A stretch of DNA of 17,476 bases from Lachnospiraceae bacterium UBA3711. GTDB lineage: Bacteria; Bacillota; Clostridia; Lachnospirales; Lachnospiraceae. The position numbers and the translations under genes are program-made. Where the stretch lies: the NCBI GenBank assembly GCA_002371345.1, contig DFHY01000047.1:1-17476 (forward strand), in the 5' to 3' direction. The notes under the pieces are model-generated. The model saw only the letters and a program-made list of their open reading frames with translations. It was not told where the DNA came from and ran no database searches. Below are positions 5,842-13,571 of the stretch, one piece after another; position 1 is the stretch's first letter, and every line of letters starts with the position of its first letter.

Positions 5842-7608
5842 TTATTCATTCATCCATACGCGCTCGCACTCATCCCTCTCCTGCCTGGTCTCGCACATCT
5901 TGATCTTCATGCCGTTTCTCGTGCGGAACAGTATATCGTCGAGAGGTTCTGGCTTGTGGTAATAGTAGCCCTGTACCAGCTCGCAACCGATCTGTCTCAT
6001 GAACTCCAGCTGCTCTTCATTCTCCACGCCCTCAACCAGTGTGTGCGATCCGAGCTTCCTGGCTATATTCATCATCTCCCTGAGAATAACCCTGTTCGCT
6101 CCGCCGTTGTCGTCAAGATGCCTTAAGAGCTCCATGTCGAACTTAATCAGATCGAAGCTGAAGCGGCTGAACATATTGATAGCGGAGTATCCGCTGCCAA
6201 AGTCATCGAGCCAGAGCCTGTAGCCGTTTTTATGGATCTCACGCATCTGCTCCTCCAGGAGCTTCGGGCCGCTCGCCAGATCCTGCTCCGTGATCTCTAC
6301 GATGAAGAAGCTCTTATCTGCAATCCTGTCAATACCGTACTCCTCATACAGCCTGTTCATCTTTCCGACAACGTCCACATGGTCAAAGTCCTGCCTTGAG
6401 AAGTTGACCGATACCGGAGTCAGCGGAAGGTTGTTTTCATGCCTCTTGATAAACTCGCGGCATACCTGCTCGAACATATAGATATCCAGCTTGTAGAGCT
6501 GATGATACTGCTGCAGCGCAGGTATGAAATCTCCGGGTGATATCATGCCTCTGACCGGATCTATCCACCTGGCAAGCGCCTCAAATGAAGATATCTTCCC
6601 CGTCGATACCCGGGTGATCGCCTGATAGTAGATCTTGATCCAGCCATTCTCCAGAGCCTTGTCAAAATGCTCTATGATATAGCGTTCCCTCCAGTACCGG
6701 TTATCGGCTTCCTGAGAAAATACCGCCCAGGTCCTTGTCATGTCATTGTTGATCCTGCGCAGCGCGTGTCGCGCGTGGTCAAGAGCGTCGGTCACATCCA
6801 TTTCGTCACCGACCTGGCATATCCCGCACCTGATTCCGGAAGTGACTCCGTGTGCTTTCTTCCTGATATTGTCATCCGCCTCTTCAATTCCGGACGCAAT
6901 CTTTTCAATACTGTCCAGATCAGTGACAACGATGAAATGGTCATTTGCCGCACGGATCACCAGCGCGTCCGGGAACTGCGCCTTCATCTCTCTTCCGACC
7001 AGGCGCAGAAGCTCATCTCCCTCCTTCACTCCATAGTGAAGATTATATGACTGCATGGAGTATACGTCCGTAAAAATAACCGTCGTGGTCTTTCCTTCCA
7101 ATCTTGCCTCACGGATCCGCTCCTCTCCGTATTCATGCAGATAGTTAAGATTCGGAAGACCGGTCAGCGAATCTGTGTAGAAGACGTCCTTCTTGAACAG
7201 ATCGTAATTCTTCTCGGCTATCGTCATGCCCTCTATGGCCTCAGATACGCTCAGATACTGAATGAGGGCGAGCTTAGGTCCGTCCGGCATCTCCTGCCAC
7301 CTGCCGCCTCCGTGGATGAGCACATACTCACCTCCCAGCCGGCATCGGAATATGACGTCATACGGTCCGCGCTCATTCAGGAAATCATTGCTTATTCTTG
7401 AGATCATGCCGACGTCATCCGGGTGCATTCTCTCATACATACCTGTCTGCAGCCACTCCAGCACATGTCCGCGGTCAATGCCGGTATTCCTGCAGAATCC
7501 GTCCGACGCCAGGACCGGCACAGCCTTCCCGTCTATGTTCTGGTAGTAAACGAATGACAGAGGGCTGCTCTCATAGTTTTTACGCATTTCTTCCGAAAAT
7601 GTATACAT
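5842..7608 (-). CDS. Soluble PAS-GGDEF-EAL protein, probable c-di-GMP phosphodiesterase
   Basis: 588 residues with no membrane helix. A PAS-like sensor fold occupies about 15-120 (WLQTGMYERMHPDD resembles the PAS_3 pattern), followed by a GGDEF fold at about 140-300 and EAL at about 305-560. GGDEF is degenerate: the signature is ANDHF (221-225) and the FKxIND region is also lost, so cyclase activity is not expected. EAL is complete: E343-A-L, N402, E438, D468-D469, K489, E526 and Q546. The expected reaction is c-di-GMP to pGpG in the cytoplasm, controlled by whatever the PAS domain senses (inference). The start is supported by AAGGAG eight bases before the ATG. It ends in tandem TAA codons just before an inverted repeat. 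A motif shared with the first EAL gene lies at 7630-7646. Confidence 0.9.
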   Translation of the reverse strand: MYTFSEEMRKNYESSPLSFVYYQNIDGKAVPVLASDGFCRNTGIDRGHVLEWLQTGMYERMHPDDVGMISRISNDFLNERGPYDVIFRCRLGGEYVLIHGGGRWQEMPDGPKLALIQYLSVSEAIEGMTIAEKNYDLFKKDVFYTDSLTGLPNLNYLHEYGEERIREARLEGKTTTVIFTDVYSMQSYNLHYGVKEGDELLRLVGREMKAQFPDALVIRAANDHFIVVTDLDSIEKIASGIEEADDNIRKKAHGVTSGIRCGICQVGDEMDVTDALDHARHALRRINNDMTRTWAVFSQEADNRYWRERYIIEHFDKALENGWIKIYYQAITRVSTGKISSFEALARWIDPVRGMISPGDFIPALQQYHQLYKLDIYMFEQVCREFIKRHENNLPLTPVSVNFSRQDFDHVDVVGKMNRLYEEYGIDRIADKSFFIVEITEQDLASGPKLLEEQMREIHKNGYRLWLDDFGSGYSAINMFSRFSFDLIKFDMELLRHLDDNGGANRVILREMMNIARKLGSHTLVEGVENEEQLEFMRQIGCELVQGYYYHKPEPLDDILFRTRNGMKIKMCETRQERDECERVWMNE

Positions 7609-7629
7609 GCATCCGTCTCCTTATTCCTG

Positions 7630-7646
7630 TCATGATTAAACCGCCA
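7630..7646 (-). promoter_or_regulatory. Motif shared by the upstream regions of two EAL genes (second copy)
   Basis: The plus strand reads TCATGATTAAACCGCCA, differing at one base from TCATGATTAACCCGCCA at 2878-2894. This copy ends 21 bases before the soluble EAL start and just upstream of its ribosome binding site; the other touches the extended -10 of the membrane EAL gene. The rest of the gap 7609-7736 holds short GC-rich repeats but no clear terminator or promoter. Confidence 0.35.
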
Positions 7647-7736
7647 AAATCGATTACGAATTACGTCTGTACGCTGACCCGGACCCGCAAACCCGCCAAT
7701 CGGAATGTGTGTGTTCCGCGCTTCGCGTTCCCATAA

Positions 7737-8234
7737 TCAATCCCTGAAATATCGAAGCTCCGCCTCAGGCTTCTTCCCGTTCTCCAGTTCGAGAACCATG
7801 TAGCTCTTCTCCCGGCCCCGCTGTCTTGGCAGGGATATGCTCCCGGGGTTCAGGATCAGCAGCCCCGGAGTGTCCTCATCGATCTCAGGCCGGTGGGTGT
7901 GCCCGTAGAGCGCGATACCACAGTTATTTTCAATCGCAAGATCAGCAAGCTCCCTGTTAGAACTGCCGACATTCTGCATGTGCCCATGCGTCATCAGGAT
8001 ACGGTGTCCCTCCAGCTCGACTATCCTGAACGGCGCCAGATTATAATCATAATCGCAGTTGCCCCTGACCATGTACAGCGGAACGTCCTCCCCCGCAAGT
8101 ATCATGGAGAACTCATCCTCATCCTCCTGGGAGTCCCCAAGATGGATCATCGCGTCAACAGGCCACTCGCGGTCAAGGGCCATCGCCACATGCCTGTCAC
8201 GTCCGTGTGAATCGCTGACAATCAGTATCTTCAT
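7737..8234 (-). CDS. YfcE/MJ0936-type metallophosphoesterase
   Basis: 165 residues, typical for this small calcineurin-like family. All metal motifs are visible: SDSHG (D8, H10), HLGD (D34), RGNCDY (N59, D61), THGH (H83, H85) and GHTH (H112, H114). Members hydrolyse phosphodiesters or phosphomonoesters with two metal ions in the cytoplasm; the natural substrate is usually unknown and cannot be read here. Its ATG overlaps the TGA of the pyrophosphatase gene by four bases (ATGA), so the two are translated together, an arrangement common in clostridia. GAAGGA within the end of the upstream gene serves as its ribosome binding site. Confidence 0.92.
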   Translation of the reverse strand: MKILIVSDSHGRDRHVAMALDREWPVDAMIHLGDSQEDEDEFSMILAGEDVPLYMVRGNCDYDYNLAPFRIVELEGHRILMTHGHMQNVGSSNRELADLAIENNCGIALYGHTHRPEIDEDTPGLLILNPGSISLPRQRGREKSYMVLELENGKKPEAELRYFRD

Positions 8235-8884
8235 CCTTCCTCCAGAATCTCACGCAGCTTTCTGAATGCCTTTCCCCTGTGGCTGATACGGCTCTTCTCC
8301 TCACGCGGTATGTCTCCCGAGGTCATACCGTATTCAGGAAGAAAGAAGATCGGATCATAGCCGAAGCCGTTGTCGCCGCTTTGGCAGGTGTTGATTCTCC
8401 CTTCCATGACTCCGATGGCCGTCCTCTCCTCTCCGTCCGGCCATACCGCCGCCACGGCGCATACAAAACGCGCTGAGCGGAGAGGTCCCGGCGTTCCGTC
8501 AGGCTCAAGTCCTCGTGGATTGTCCGCAAGCCCTTCAGCCGCTTTCCCGGCGCAGTACTCATCCACCAGACGGATGATCTCTGTGTTCTTTATATCGTAT
8601 GAAGTATCGTGTCCCATCCATCTCGCAGAGTGGATGCCGGGCTCTCCTCCCATGGCGTCTACAACAAGTCCCGAGTCGTCCGCTATCGCAAGCTTTCCCG
8701 AAGCCGTGGCAGCTGCCCTTGCCTTGATAAGAGCATTTTCCTCAAATGTCTCACCCGTCTCCTCGATATCAAGATCAACGCCGGCTTCTTTCATTGTCAT
8801 CAGGCTGTACTCATCGCCGAGAATCTGACGGATCTCCACCATCTTCTCCGCGTTGCCTGTCGCCACTATGATCTCTCTCTTCAT
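8231..8884 (-). CDS. rdgB: RdgB/HAM1-type XTP/dITP pyrophosphatase
   Basis: 217 residues. Family blocks: IIVATGNAEKMVEI at 5-18, ETFEENALIKARAA (about 45-58), AIADDSGLVVDAMGGEPGIHSAR (the DDSGL active-site core), GFGYDPIFFLPEYG and the terminal SRISHRGKAFRKL. The enzyme hydrolyses XTP, ITP and dITP to monophosphates, keeping deaminated purines out of DNA and RNA. It is slightly longer than the usual 195-205 residues because of an extra segment between LVDEYCAGK and SARFVCAVA (GLADNPRGLEPDGTPGPLR). Start at the ATG at 8884; the ribosome binding site is weak. It follows the protease gene by 54 bases and overlaps the phosphoesterase gene. Confidence 0.95.
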   Translation of the reverse strand: MKREIIVATGNAEKMVEIRQILGDEYSLMTMKEAGVDLDIEETGETFEENALIKARAAATASGKLAIADDSGLVVDAMGGEPGIHSARWMGHDTSYDIKNTEIIRLVDEYCAGKAAEGLADNPRGLEPDGTPGPLRSARFVCAVAAVWPDGEERTAIGVMEGRINTCQSGDNGFGYDPIFFLPEYGMTSGDIPREEKSRISHRGKAFRKLREILEEG

Positions 8885-8938
8885 AACCCGTATTTCCCTT
8901 CAATATTTCGCCGGACGGACCACTCCTGCCTCACACCG

Positions 8939-10369
8939 TCAATCGGCCCCGGCCTGTACAGTGTATGCCTTCAGGCAGACATTAGTCATGTAATTCGTCT
9001 GTGTATTCTCCCAGTACGTTCCGTCTTCGCTTACCCAGGTCTGTCTTCCATCCAGGGTGGCGGGCTCGGTGTAACGGTCCTTCTGCATCTCCACGGCGAC
9101 CGGTTTCATCTCGCCATCGGTCTCTATCCACACCGCGACCGCAAACCTGCGTCCCGCCTCCAGCGGAACTGCCCGGTCAAGATCAACCGTGTAGAATCCC
9201 GCCGTTTCCAGCGTCGTCTCCGCGGCGGGTTCCATACCCGGAACTTCTTTCAGGTCATCTTCCGATGCAAAATCAGGAATAACGTACACGCGGCAGACCG
9301 TTCCCGGACCTGTGCTGTATATCCCGACCGCGGCTAGCTCCTCATTGCCCTCCGGGCAAAATGCCCCTGCCATCCAGCATCCGAAGCTGTCATATCCCTG
9401 TCTTCCCTGCCATCCCAGAATGTCATTCTCATATACATGATCGTAATTGTCAATTTCCTCTATCCGGCCGTATGCCATCCCGCCCTTTCTGAGCAGGTTC
9501 CGGTCTTCATAGGAGACATAGAAGATCCCGTCGTCGCCGAAAGCTTCCCCCCAGGTATTCTGGCAGATCCAGGCTCCGTCCGAAGGAGGCTTTATCCTGA
9601 AATTATCGCGCGAAAACGTGTCGTCCCAGCCAAGTATCAGGATGTCGTGGTCAAGATCCTCCATGAGCGGATCGAAGTAAGCGCAGCTGGCCGCGTTATA
9701 ATAGTGATAGTCATCTGTGTCGGTCCGCTCTCTGTTCAGGCAGAGAGACGACTGGACTGCGCCGTGCTCAAGAAGAGTCCTCTTGACATCATCACGCTGC
9801 GGGTCCTGAAGCATTAGAACCTCCTGTACATGCACCGCCGCGCTGAGTCCGTCCGGCGATATGCCGTCGCCGTACGGATCCTCCTCGTCAAGAACCGGCC
9901 CCTTCCAGTCCGACAGATAGGACATGATCATATAGTAGTCCCCGCCGTCGTCCTGAGTTACGGCAAAGCCATTTTTCTGAGACATATGATCCGGAGAGAA
10001 TACCATATGCTTCTGAGGCAGAAGATCAGACTCAATCGCGGATACCGATGATATCGCCCAGCACGTGCCGGTATTCCCCTGGCTCCATACTCTCGGCTTC
10101 CTGCCCTCGTCGACCAGGCTGAACCTGGCCGGAAGACTGTCCGCAGTGATGCCTTCATTATCCGCAGGCTCCTGAGCGGGCGCTTCCCGGCTGATATCCT
10201 GCGCTGCGGACGCTTCCTGGCCGATATCCTGCGCTGCTGGCGCTTCCTGACCGTAAGTCCGCGCTGCCGCCGCATCGGGTAAGCCATATAATGAGGTTCC
10301 TGTAAATACGGCCGCGGCAATCACCGGTACCGCCCTCCGTATCCGGAGCAGGCGCATCTCTGTCATCAT
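8939..10369 (-). CDS. Secreted papain-family (C1) cysteine protease
   Basis: 476 residues. A signal peptide is visible: basic MRLLRIRR, hydrophobic PVIAAAVFTGTSLYGL, and AAAA cleavage region near residue 36. Then comes a short repeated linker (about 39-68) and a C1 protease fold (about 80-300) with oxyanion Q97, nucleophile C103 in QGNTGTCWAISS, H241 in DLDHDILILGWDD and N271 in QNTWGEAFGDDG. The C-terminal 170 residues look beta-rich and match the position of the lectin-like domain often found after this clostridial C1 domain (inference). No LPxTG, lipobox or cell-wall repeat was seen, so release or loose wall association is likely. GAGGAG lies eight bases before ATG 10369. It follows the Hsp70-like gene by 161 bases. 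Confidence 0.92.
   Translation of the reverse strand: MMTEMRLLRIRRAVPVIAAAVFTGTSLYGLPDAAAARTYGQEAPAAQDIGQEASAAQDISREAPAQEPADNEGITADSLPARFSLVDEGRKPRVWSQGNTGTCWAISSVSAIESDLLPQKHMVFSPDHMSQKNGFAVTQDDGGDYYMIMSYLSDWKGPVLDEEDPYGDGISPDGLSAAVHVQEVLMLQDPQRDDVKRTLLEHGAVQSSLCLNRERTDTDDYHYYNAASCAYFDPLMEDLDHDILILGWDDTFSRDNFRIKPPSDGAWICQNTWGEAFGDDGIFYVSYEDRNLLRKGGMAYGRIEEIDNYDHVYENDILGWQGRQGYDSFGCWMAGAFCPEGNEELAAVGIYSTGPGTVCRVYVIPDFASEDDLKEVPGMEPAAETTLETAGFYTVDLDRAVPLEAGRRFAVAVWIETDGEMKPVAVEMQKDRYTEPATLDGRQTWVSEDGTYWENTQTNYMTNVCLKAYTVQAGAD
10163..10252 (-). repeat. 30-bp tandem repeats coding a 10-residue linker repeat
   Basis: Inside the protease gene two near-identical 30-base units encode GQEAPAAQDI and GQEASAAQDI (residues 40-59); a third, diverged unit encodes SREAPAQEPA. 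The Ala/Gln/Glu-rich linker separates signal peptide and catalytic domain. Copy number could vary by slippage. Confidence 0.8.
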
Positions 10370-10530
10370 TTTGTATTCTCCTCTTCATGCGGAGCACTTT
10401 GTTTCTCCTCCTGCTGCAAATAGAATGATGTCTTCCCGTCTTTCACCCGCAAAAGCGCCCGGGAAAGCGTCAACACCATCCCCGCATCCAGGAACGCGCG
10501 GCATTCTGGGCAATATAGATAGTGTTTTCC

Positions 10531-12438
10531 TCACCCCAGAGGGATCTCCACCACCCGGGCCATCTTCTTCAGACATTCCTCGATCTGTGTGGATATCTCA
10601 CCCGCCAGACGCTCCGTGATCTCCTCATTCTTCTCCTGCTCAAGATTCGCGTAGAAGCCTGACTTCACCTCCGGGCAGATGCGCCTGATCCTGTTTCCGA
10701 ACGCGTTTCTTGTTATAAGCCTGCGCAGCGGCTTCGGAATGTTCAGATCCATCATCCGCGTCTCCATATGCTCCTGCCCGATCAGCAGAACTCCGAGGGA
10801 CAGAATCGCGCCGGCGAGGATTCCCTTGAGACCTCCGGCTATGAGCGCCACCCCGCTTCCACCGCACAGCAGGCTCACCAGGATCGTGATAATGGTGTTG
10901 ATCAGCCAGGTGATCTGATCCAGGCCGAAGATGTCCTTCGTATCGATCCGTATGTCGATATCCGACAGTGTCAGATAGCTGGTAAGATTCAGCGCGCGGT
11001 ACGGGATATTGTGACGCACGCAGATCGGCATGGTGAATTCCTCAAGCTCATAGGCCACCGGACGGAGCCATGCCGACACCACCGTGCCGATGAGCTTCTG
11101 CGCCTCCTCGCCTCTCAGATAATGTTCGATCTCAGTCTTCAGCTCCTCATCGATCTCAGACAGCCGGCTTATGTCTCCGCTCCTCCACCTTTCAAATACG
11201 TTCATCGCCGCATTTTCCAGAATCGGGCCTGTCAGGGTTTCAACGATTCCACGGTACAGATCCTCCATGTGCGATGAGACTATTCTCTCCACGGTGCTTG
11301 TCTCTATCAGCTCATCCACCTCGCTGCGGAACTGCCTCATATCCTCATCGATCCGTCCGCAGTGCGCAAGACCGCGCGAGACAGAGAACTCAGGCTGCGA
11401 CGTCGTGATCACAACCGTATCCGGAAACGCCTCCTGGCACCATGTCCGGATCGCCGGCAGCTTCGACACTCCGCCGGTCAGAAACAGAAGCTCCGGCTTC
11501 GTGATCTTCTCCCGTATCTGGACGAGGCTGTCGCAGAACGCTTCGCGAAATGATCTTCCTTCAAGATGCGGCGCGGGCGCTTCCATAAGTCTCTCTGCGA
11601 TATCCTTGTTCATCATTATCGTCAGAGTATGGCTGCCTGAGTGAAGCAGCTCGATACTTCTTGAGCATGTACGTCCGGCCCAGTACTCCTCGTCGGAGAA
11701 GTACTTCTCCTTCAGCCTCCTCGCCGCGAACTCACAGTAGTTTCTCCACGCCTCGCTCTCCTCCAGGATCCCGCGGATGGCTTCTCTGTCGGGGCTTGCC
11801 TTGACACTCTCCTCGAGCAGCATCTCATCCGTAATGCCGCCGCCCAGCATGACCTCGCCCGCAGTCTGCAGCTCAATCTCTTTTCCGGATTCAATGAACG
11901 CGAAGTCAGTAGTCGACGATCCCACGTCAACCACAAGAACGCTCTTTGACAGAATGTCATAGCCGACCTGCAGATGCCTTGACAGGCAGGCGCTTATCAG
12001 CGCCGCCCTCGACTCTGACACGATCCTGACCGGAGGATATCCTGTATTCTCGAATATCTCTCGATACCGCTCACGGTCAGCCTTCTTCCATCCGGCCGGG
12101 CACCCCACATATACGCAGCTCTCCTTGTCCTGTCTGAGGCTCCCGTTCCCTGTCAGCTCAGACAGGACTCCTGCCGCAAATGTGCGTATGTCTCTCGTGC
12201 TCTCAGGATCGCTCAGAAACCGGCTCTTGAAGCGCACCCTCCTGACGGTGGCGTCAGCGCTGTAGCATGCGCTCTCACCGATCAGCAGTCTGCCGTCGAT
12301 AAGACGCGCGTACGCTGTGATGAAGCTCTGTGCTCCGCACACCGGCACAATCTCCGGCTCCTCACGGCGCGCGTCAGACTCTGTCACAGATACAGCGCTC
12401 TCCGCGTCTCCCAGATCAAATCCATAGTATCGTTCCAT
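10531..12438 (-). CDS. Hsp70/actin-fold ATPase with C-terminal membrane segment, no canonical substrate-binding domain
   Basis: 635 residues. The N-terminal about 365 residues carry the Hsp70-actin ATPase motifs: phosphate 1 GFDLG (D8), connect 1 VYVGCPAGW (109-117), SESRAAL (141-147), phosphate 2 DVGSSTTD (171-178) and adenosine TGGVSKLPAI (321-330), then SRGLAHCG where DnaK has its GAA helix. No DnaK beta-sandwich substrate domain follows. Instead there is a charged helical region (365-460), a novel stretch, two adjacent hydrophobic segments (510-553) fit for a membrane hairpin, and an amphipathic tail. The protein therefore probably binds and hydrolyses ATP at the membrane; its client is unknown. 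ATG 12438 is chosen because GAGGAAG lies six bases upstream; an in-frame TTG (12453) overlaps that site. It is 64 bases downstream of the membrane partner, so very likely the same operon. Not DnaK, FtsA or MreB. Confidence 0.85.
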   Translation of the reverse strand: MERYYGFDLGDAESAVSVTESDARREEPEIVPVCGAQSFITAYARLIDGRLLIGESACYSADATVRRVRFKSRFLSDPESTRDIRTFAAGVLSELTGNGSLRQDKESCVYVGCPAGWKKADRERYREIFENTGYPPVRIVSESRAALISACLSRHLQVGYDILSKSVLVVDVGSSTTDFAFIESGKEIELQTAGEVMLGGGITDEMLLEESVKASPDREAIRGILEESEAWRNYCEFAARRLKEKYFSDEEYWAGRTCSRSIELLHSGSHTLTIMMNKDIAERLMEAPAPHLEGRSFREAFCDSLVQIREKITKPELLFLTGGVSKLPAIRTWCQEAFPDTVVITTSQPEFSVSRGLAHCGRIDEDMRQFRSEVDELIETSTVERIVSSHMEDLYRGIVETLTGPILENAAMNVFERWRSGDISRLSEIDEELKTEIEHYLRGEEAQKLIGTVVSAWLRPVAYELEEFTMPICVRHNIPYRALNLTSYLTLSDIDIRIDTKDIFGLDQITWLINTIITILVSLLCGGSGVALIAGGLKGILAGAILSLGVLLIGQEHMETRMMDLNIPKPLRRLITRNAFGNRIRRICPEVKSGFYANLEQEKNEEITERLAGEISTQIEECLKKMARVVEIPLG

Positions 12439-12463
12439 CTTTTGCTTCCTCAAATATACAGAA

Positions 12464-12485
12464 TACGCCCGTCTCTTCCGGCGTA
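12464..12485 (-). repeat. Short hairpin between the two genes of the Hsp70-like pair
   Basis: TACGCC (12464-12469) and GGCGTA (12480-12485) form a 6-bp stem with a 10-base loop in the 64-base gap. No T-run follows, so it probably does not end transcription; it could set relative expression. Confidence 0.3.
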
Positions 12486-12502
12486 ATACGGATCATCTCT
12501 TT

Positions 12503-13384
12503 CTATGAGAGGTGCCCTGACGCTATCCCCTTCACAACAACGGCATTGTCCCGGAGCATCGCCGGACGGATCGTCACTGTCTCGCTGTCAGACGGAAGCA
12601 TCTCGAACCAGCCTGCCGTCTGCGGCGTATAGTCCTGCGTCTCTATACCATGCTCATGCAGATAATACCTGATGTTTTCAACCTGCTCGTCCATAGCCGC
12701 GTCAGAAGGCGCCTGCCGTCTGCGGGCATATGCATTTTCCAGAAGGTCGGCAAAGAAGCTCATATCTCTCTTCTCCATACGCTCACGCGCATCCCCGCCG
12801 GCCCCGTCGCTGACGCCCTCATCCTCCGCGGCACTCTCAAGGCTGTGGTCCGCCGCGAGCAGGGTGCCCTGAAGAGTGTGGTAGACCCTTGCGGGTTCAA
12901 TCAGAAATGCCTTCTGAATGTTCCGCTTCGTATCCTTCTTTTTCTTTCCATTTCGCCCGCCTCCTGCCAGCATGCCTGAAATCCACAGCAGCGCTCCGCC
13001 CGCCGCGGCAAGCACCGGTCCCGCAATAACAGGCGCGAGGACGCCCGCCAGTACGCAGGCTGCCCCTGCAATCAGACACACTATTGAAGGCACAGTGAGA
13101 AATCTGCCTGAAGATGAAGAGTCCGTTCCATCCTTCTCCCACACCTCGGCCTCCGTTACCGAGCCGACCAGCGGCAGAGTATTCTTCAGAACCTGCAGCA
13201 TGCCCTGGGCCATCGCGGCCTGTCTTCCATCCAGCGCGCCCGCCCTGTACATCAGGCGGTCCGTCTCTTTCTCAAGTAAGCGAACAGCCCTGTCAGGATC
13301 CCTGTCCTTCTCAAGCTGCGCCATCACCATATCCCTGTCCTGCTCGAGAAAAGCCGACAGGGTCAAATCATCTCTGTTCTCCAT
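12503..13384 (-). CDS. Two-helix membrane protein with GrpE-like tail, partner of the Hsp70-like ATPase
   Basis: 293 residues. Residues 1-75 are charged and helical (possible coiled coil). Two hydrophobic helices, about 97-118 and 120-140, are followed by a KKKK-rich stretch, placing both ends in the cytoplasm. Residues 155-293 are soluble: NIQKAFLIEPARVYHTLQG, an acidic Gly-rich linker, then a domain ending ENIRYYLHEHGIE...TIRPAMLRDNAVVVKGIA. The HGIE turn followed by IRPAM and VVKG resembles the beta-wing end of the nucleotide exchange factor GrpE (KHGVE ... RVIRPAMV.V.KG). This is weak pattern similarity, not a proven homology, but the Hsp70-like gene next door makes it plausible. ATG 13384 is chosen for AGGA eight bases upstream; ATG 13408 would add eight residues. 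Its promoter is not clear in the divergent gap with phosphoglucomutase. Confidence 0.75.
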   Translation of the reverse strand: MENRDDLTLSAFLEQDRDMVMAQLEKDRDPDRAVRLLEKETDRLMYRAGALDGRQAAMAQGMLQVLKNTLPLVGSVTEAEVWEKDGTDSSSSGRFLTVPSIVCLIAGAACVLAGVLAPVIAGPVLAAAGGALLWISGMLAGGGRNGKKKKDTKRNIQKAFLIEPARVYHTLQGTLLAADHSLESAAEDEGVSDGAGGDARERMEKRDMSFFADLLENAYARRRQAPSDAAMDEQVENIRYYLHEHGIETQDYTPQTAGWFEMLPSDSETVTIRPAMLRDNAVVVKGIASGHLS

Positions 13385-13429
13385 GTCTGTATTCCTGTGT
13401 TCAGCCATTCGGCAACTCGTTAAAACGTC

Positions 13430-13459
13430 TTGTATATAATACCACAATTTCAGTATAAT
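13430..13459 (+). promoter_or_regulatory. Sigma-A promoter of the phosphoglucomutase gene
   Basis: TTGTAT (13430-13435), 18-base spacer, perfect TATAAT (13454-13459). The predicted start near 13466 leaves a leader of about 105 bases containing a 9-bp inverted repeat. It lies in the divergent gap with the GrpE-like gene. Confidence 0.6.
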
Positions 13460-13492
13460 GATGACATAAGGGCCGCGGAGGCGGAACTGTTT

Positions 13493-13525
13493 CCCGTCTT
13501 GAGCCGTGAATACCGCCAAGACGGG
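13493..13525 (+). promoter_or_regulatory. Inverted repeat in the phosphoglucomutase leader
   Basis: CCCGTCTTG (13493-13501) and CAAGACGGG (13517-13525) are perfect complements with a 15-base loop. No T-run follows. It sits about 30 bases before the GAGGAGGAG ribosome binding site. It may be a leader hairpin or an operator; the sequence does not decide. Confidence 0.5.
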
Positions 13526-13571
13526 CTATCGCCACAGGCCGCGTCCCATTATTCATTGAGGAGGAGATTCT

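Noticed and set aside
13441..13480. Minus-strand promoter for the GrpE-like gene
   Set aside because: Only poor -35/-10 combinations (for example TTGTGG-N17-TTTAAC) were found, so no feature is called.
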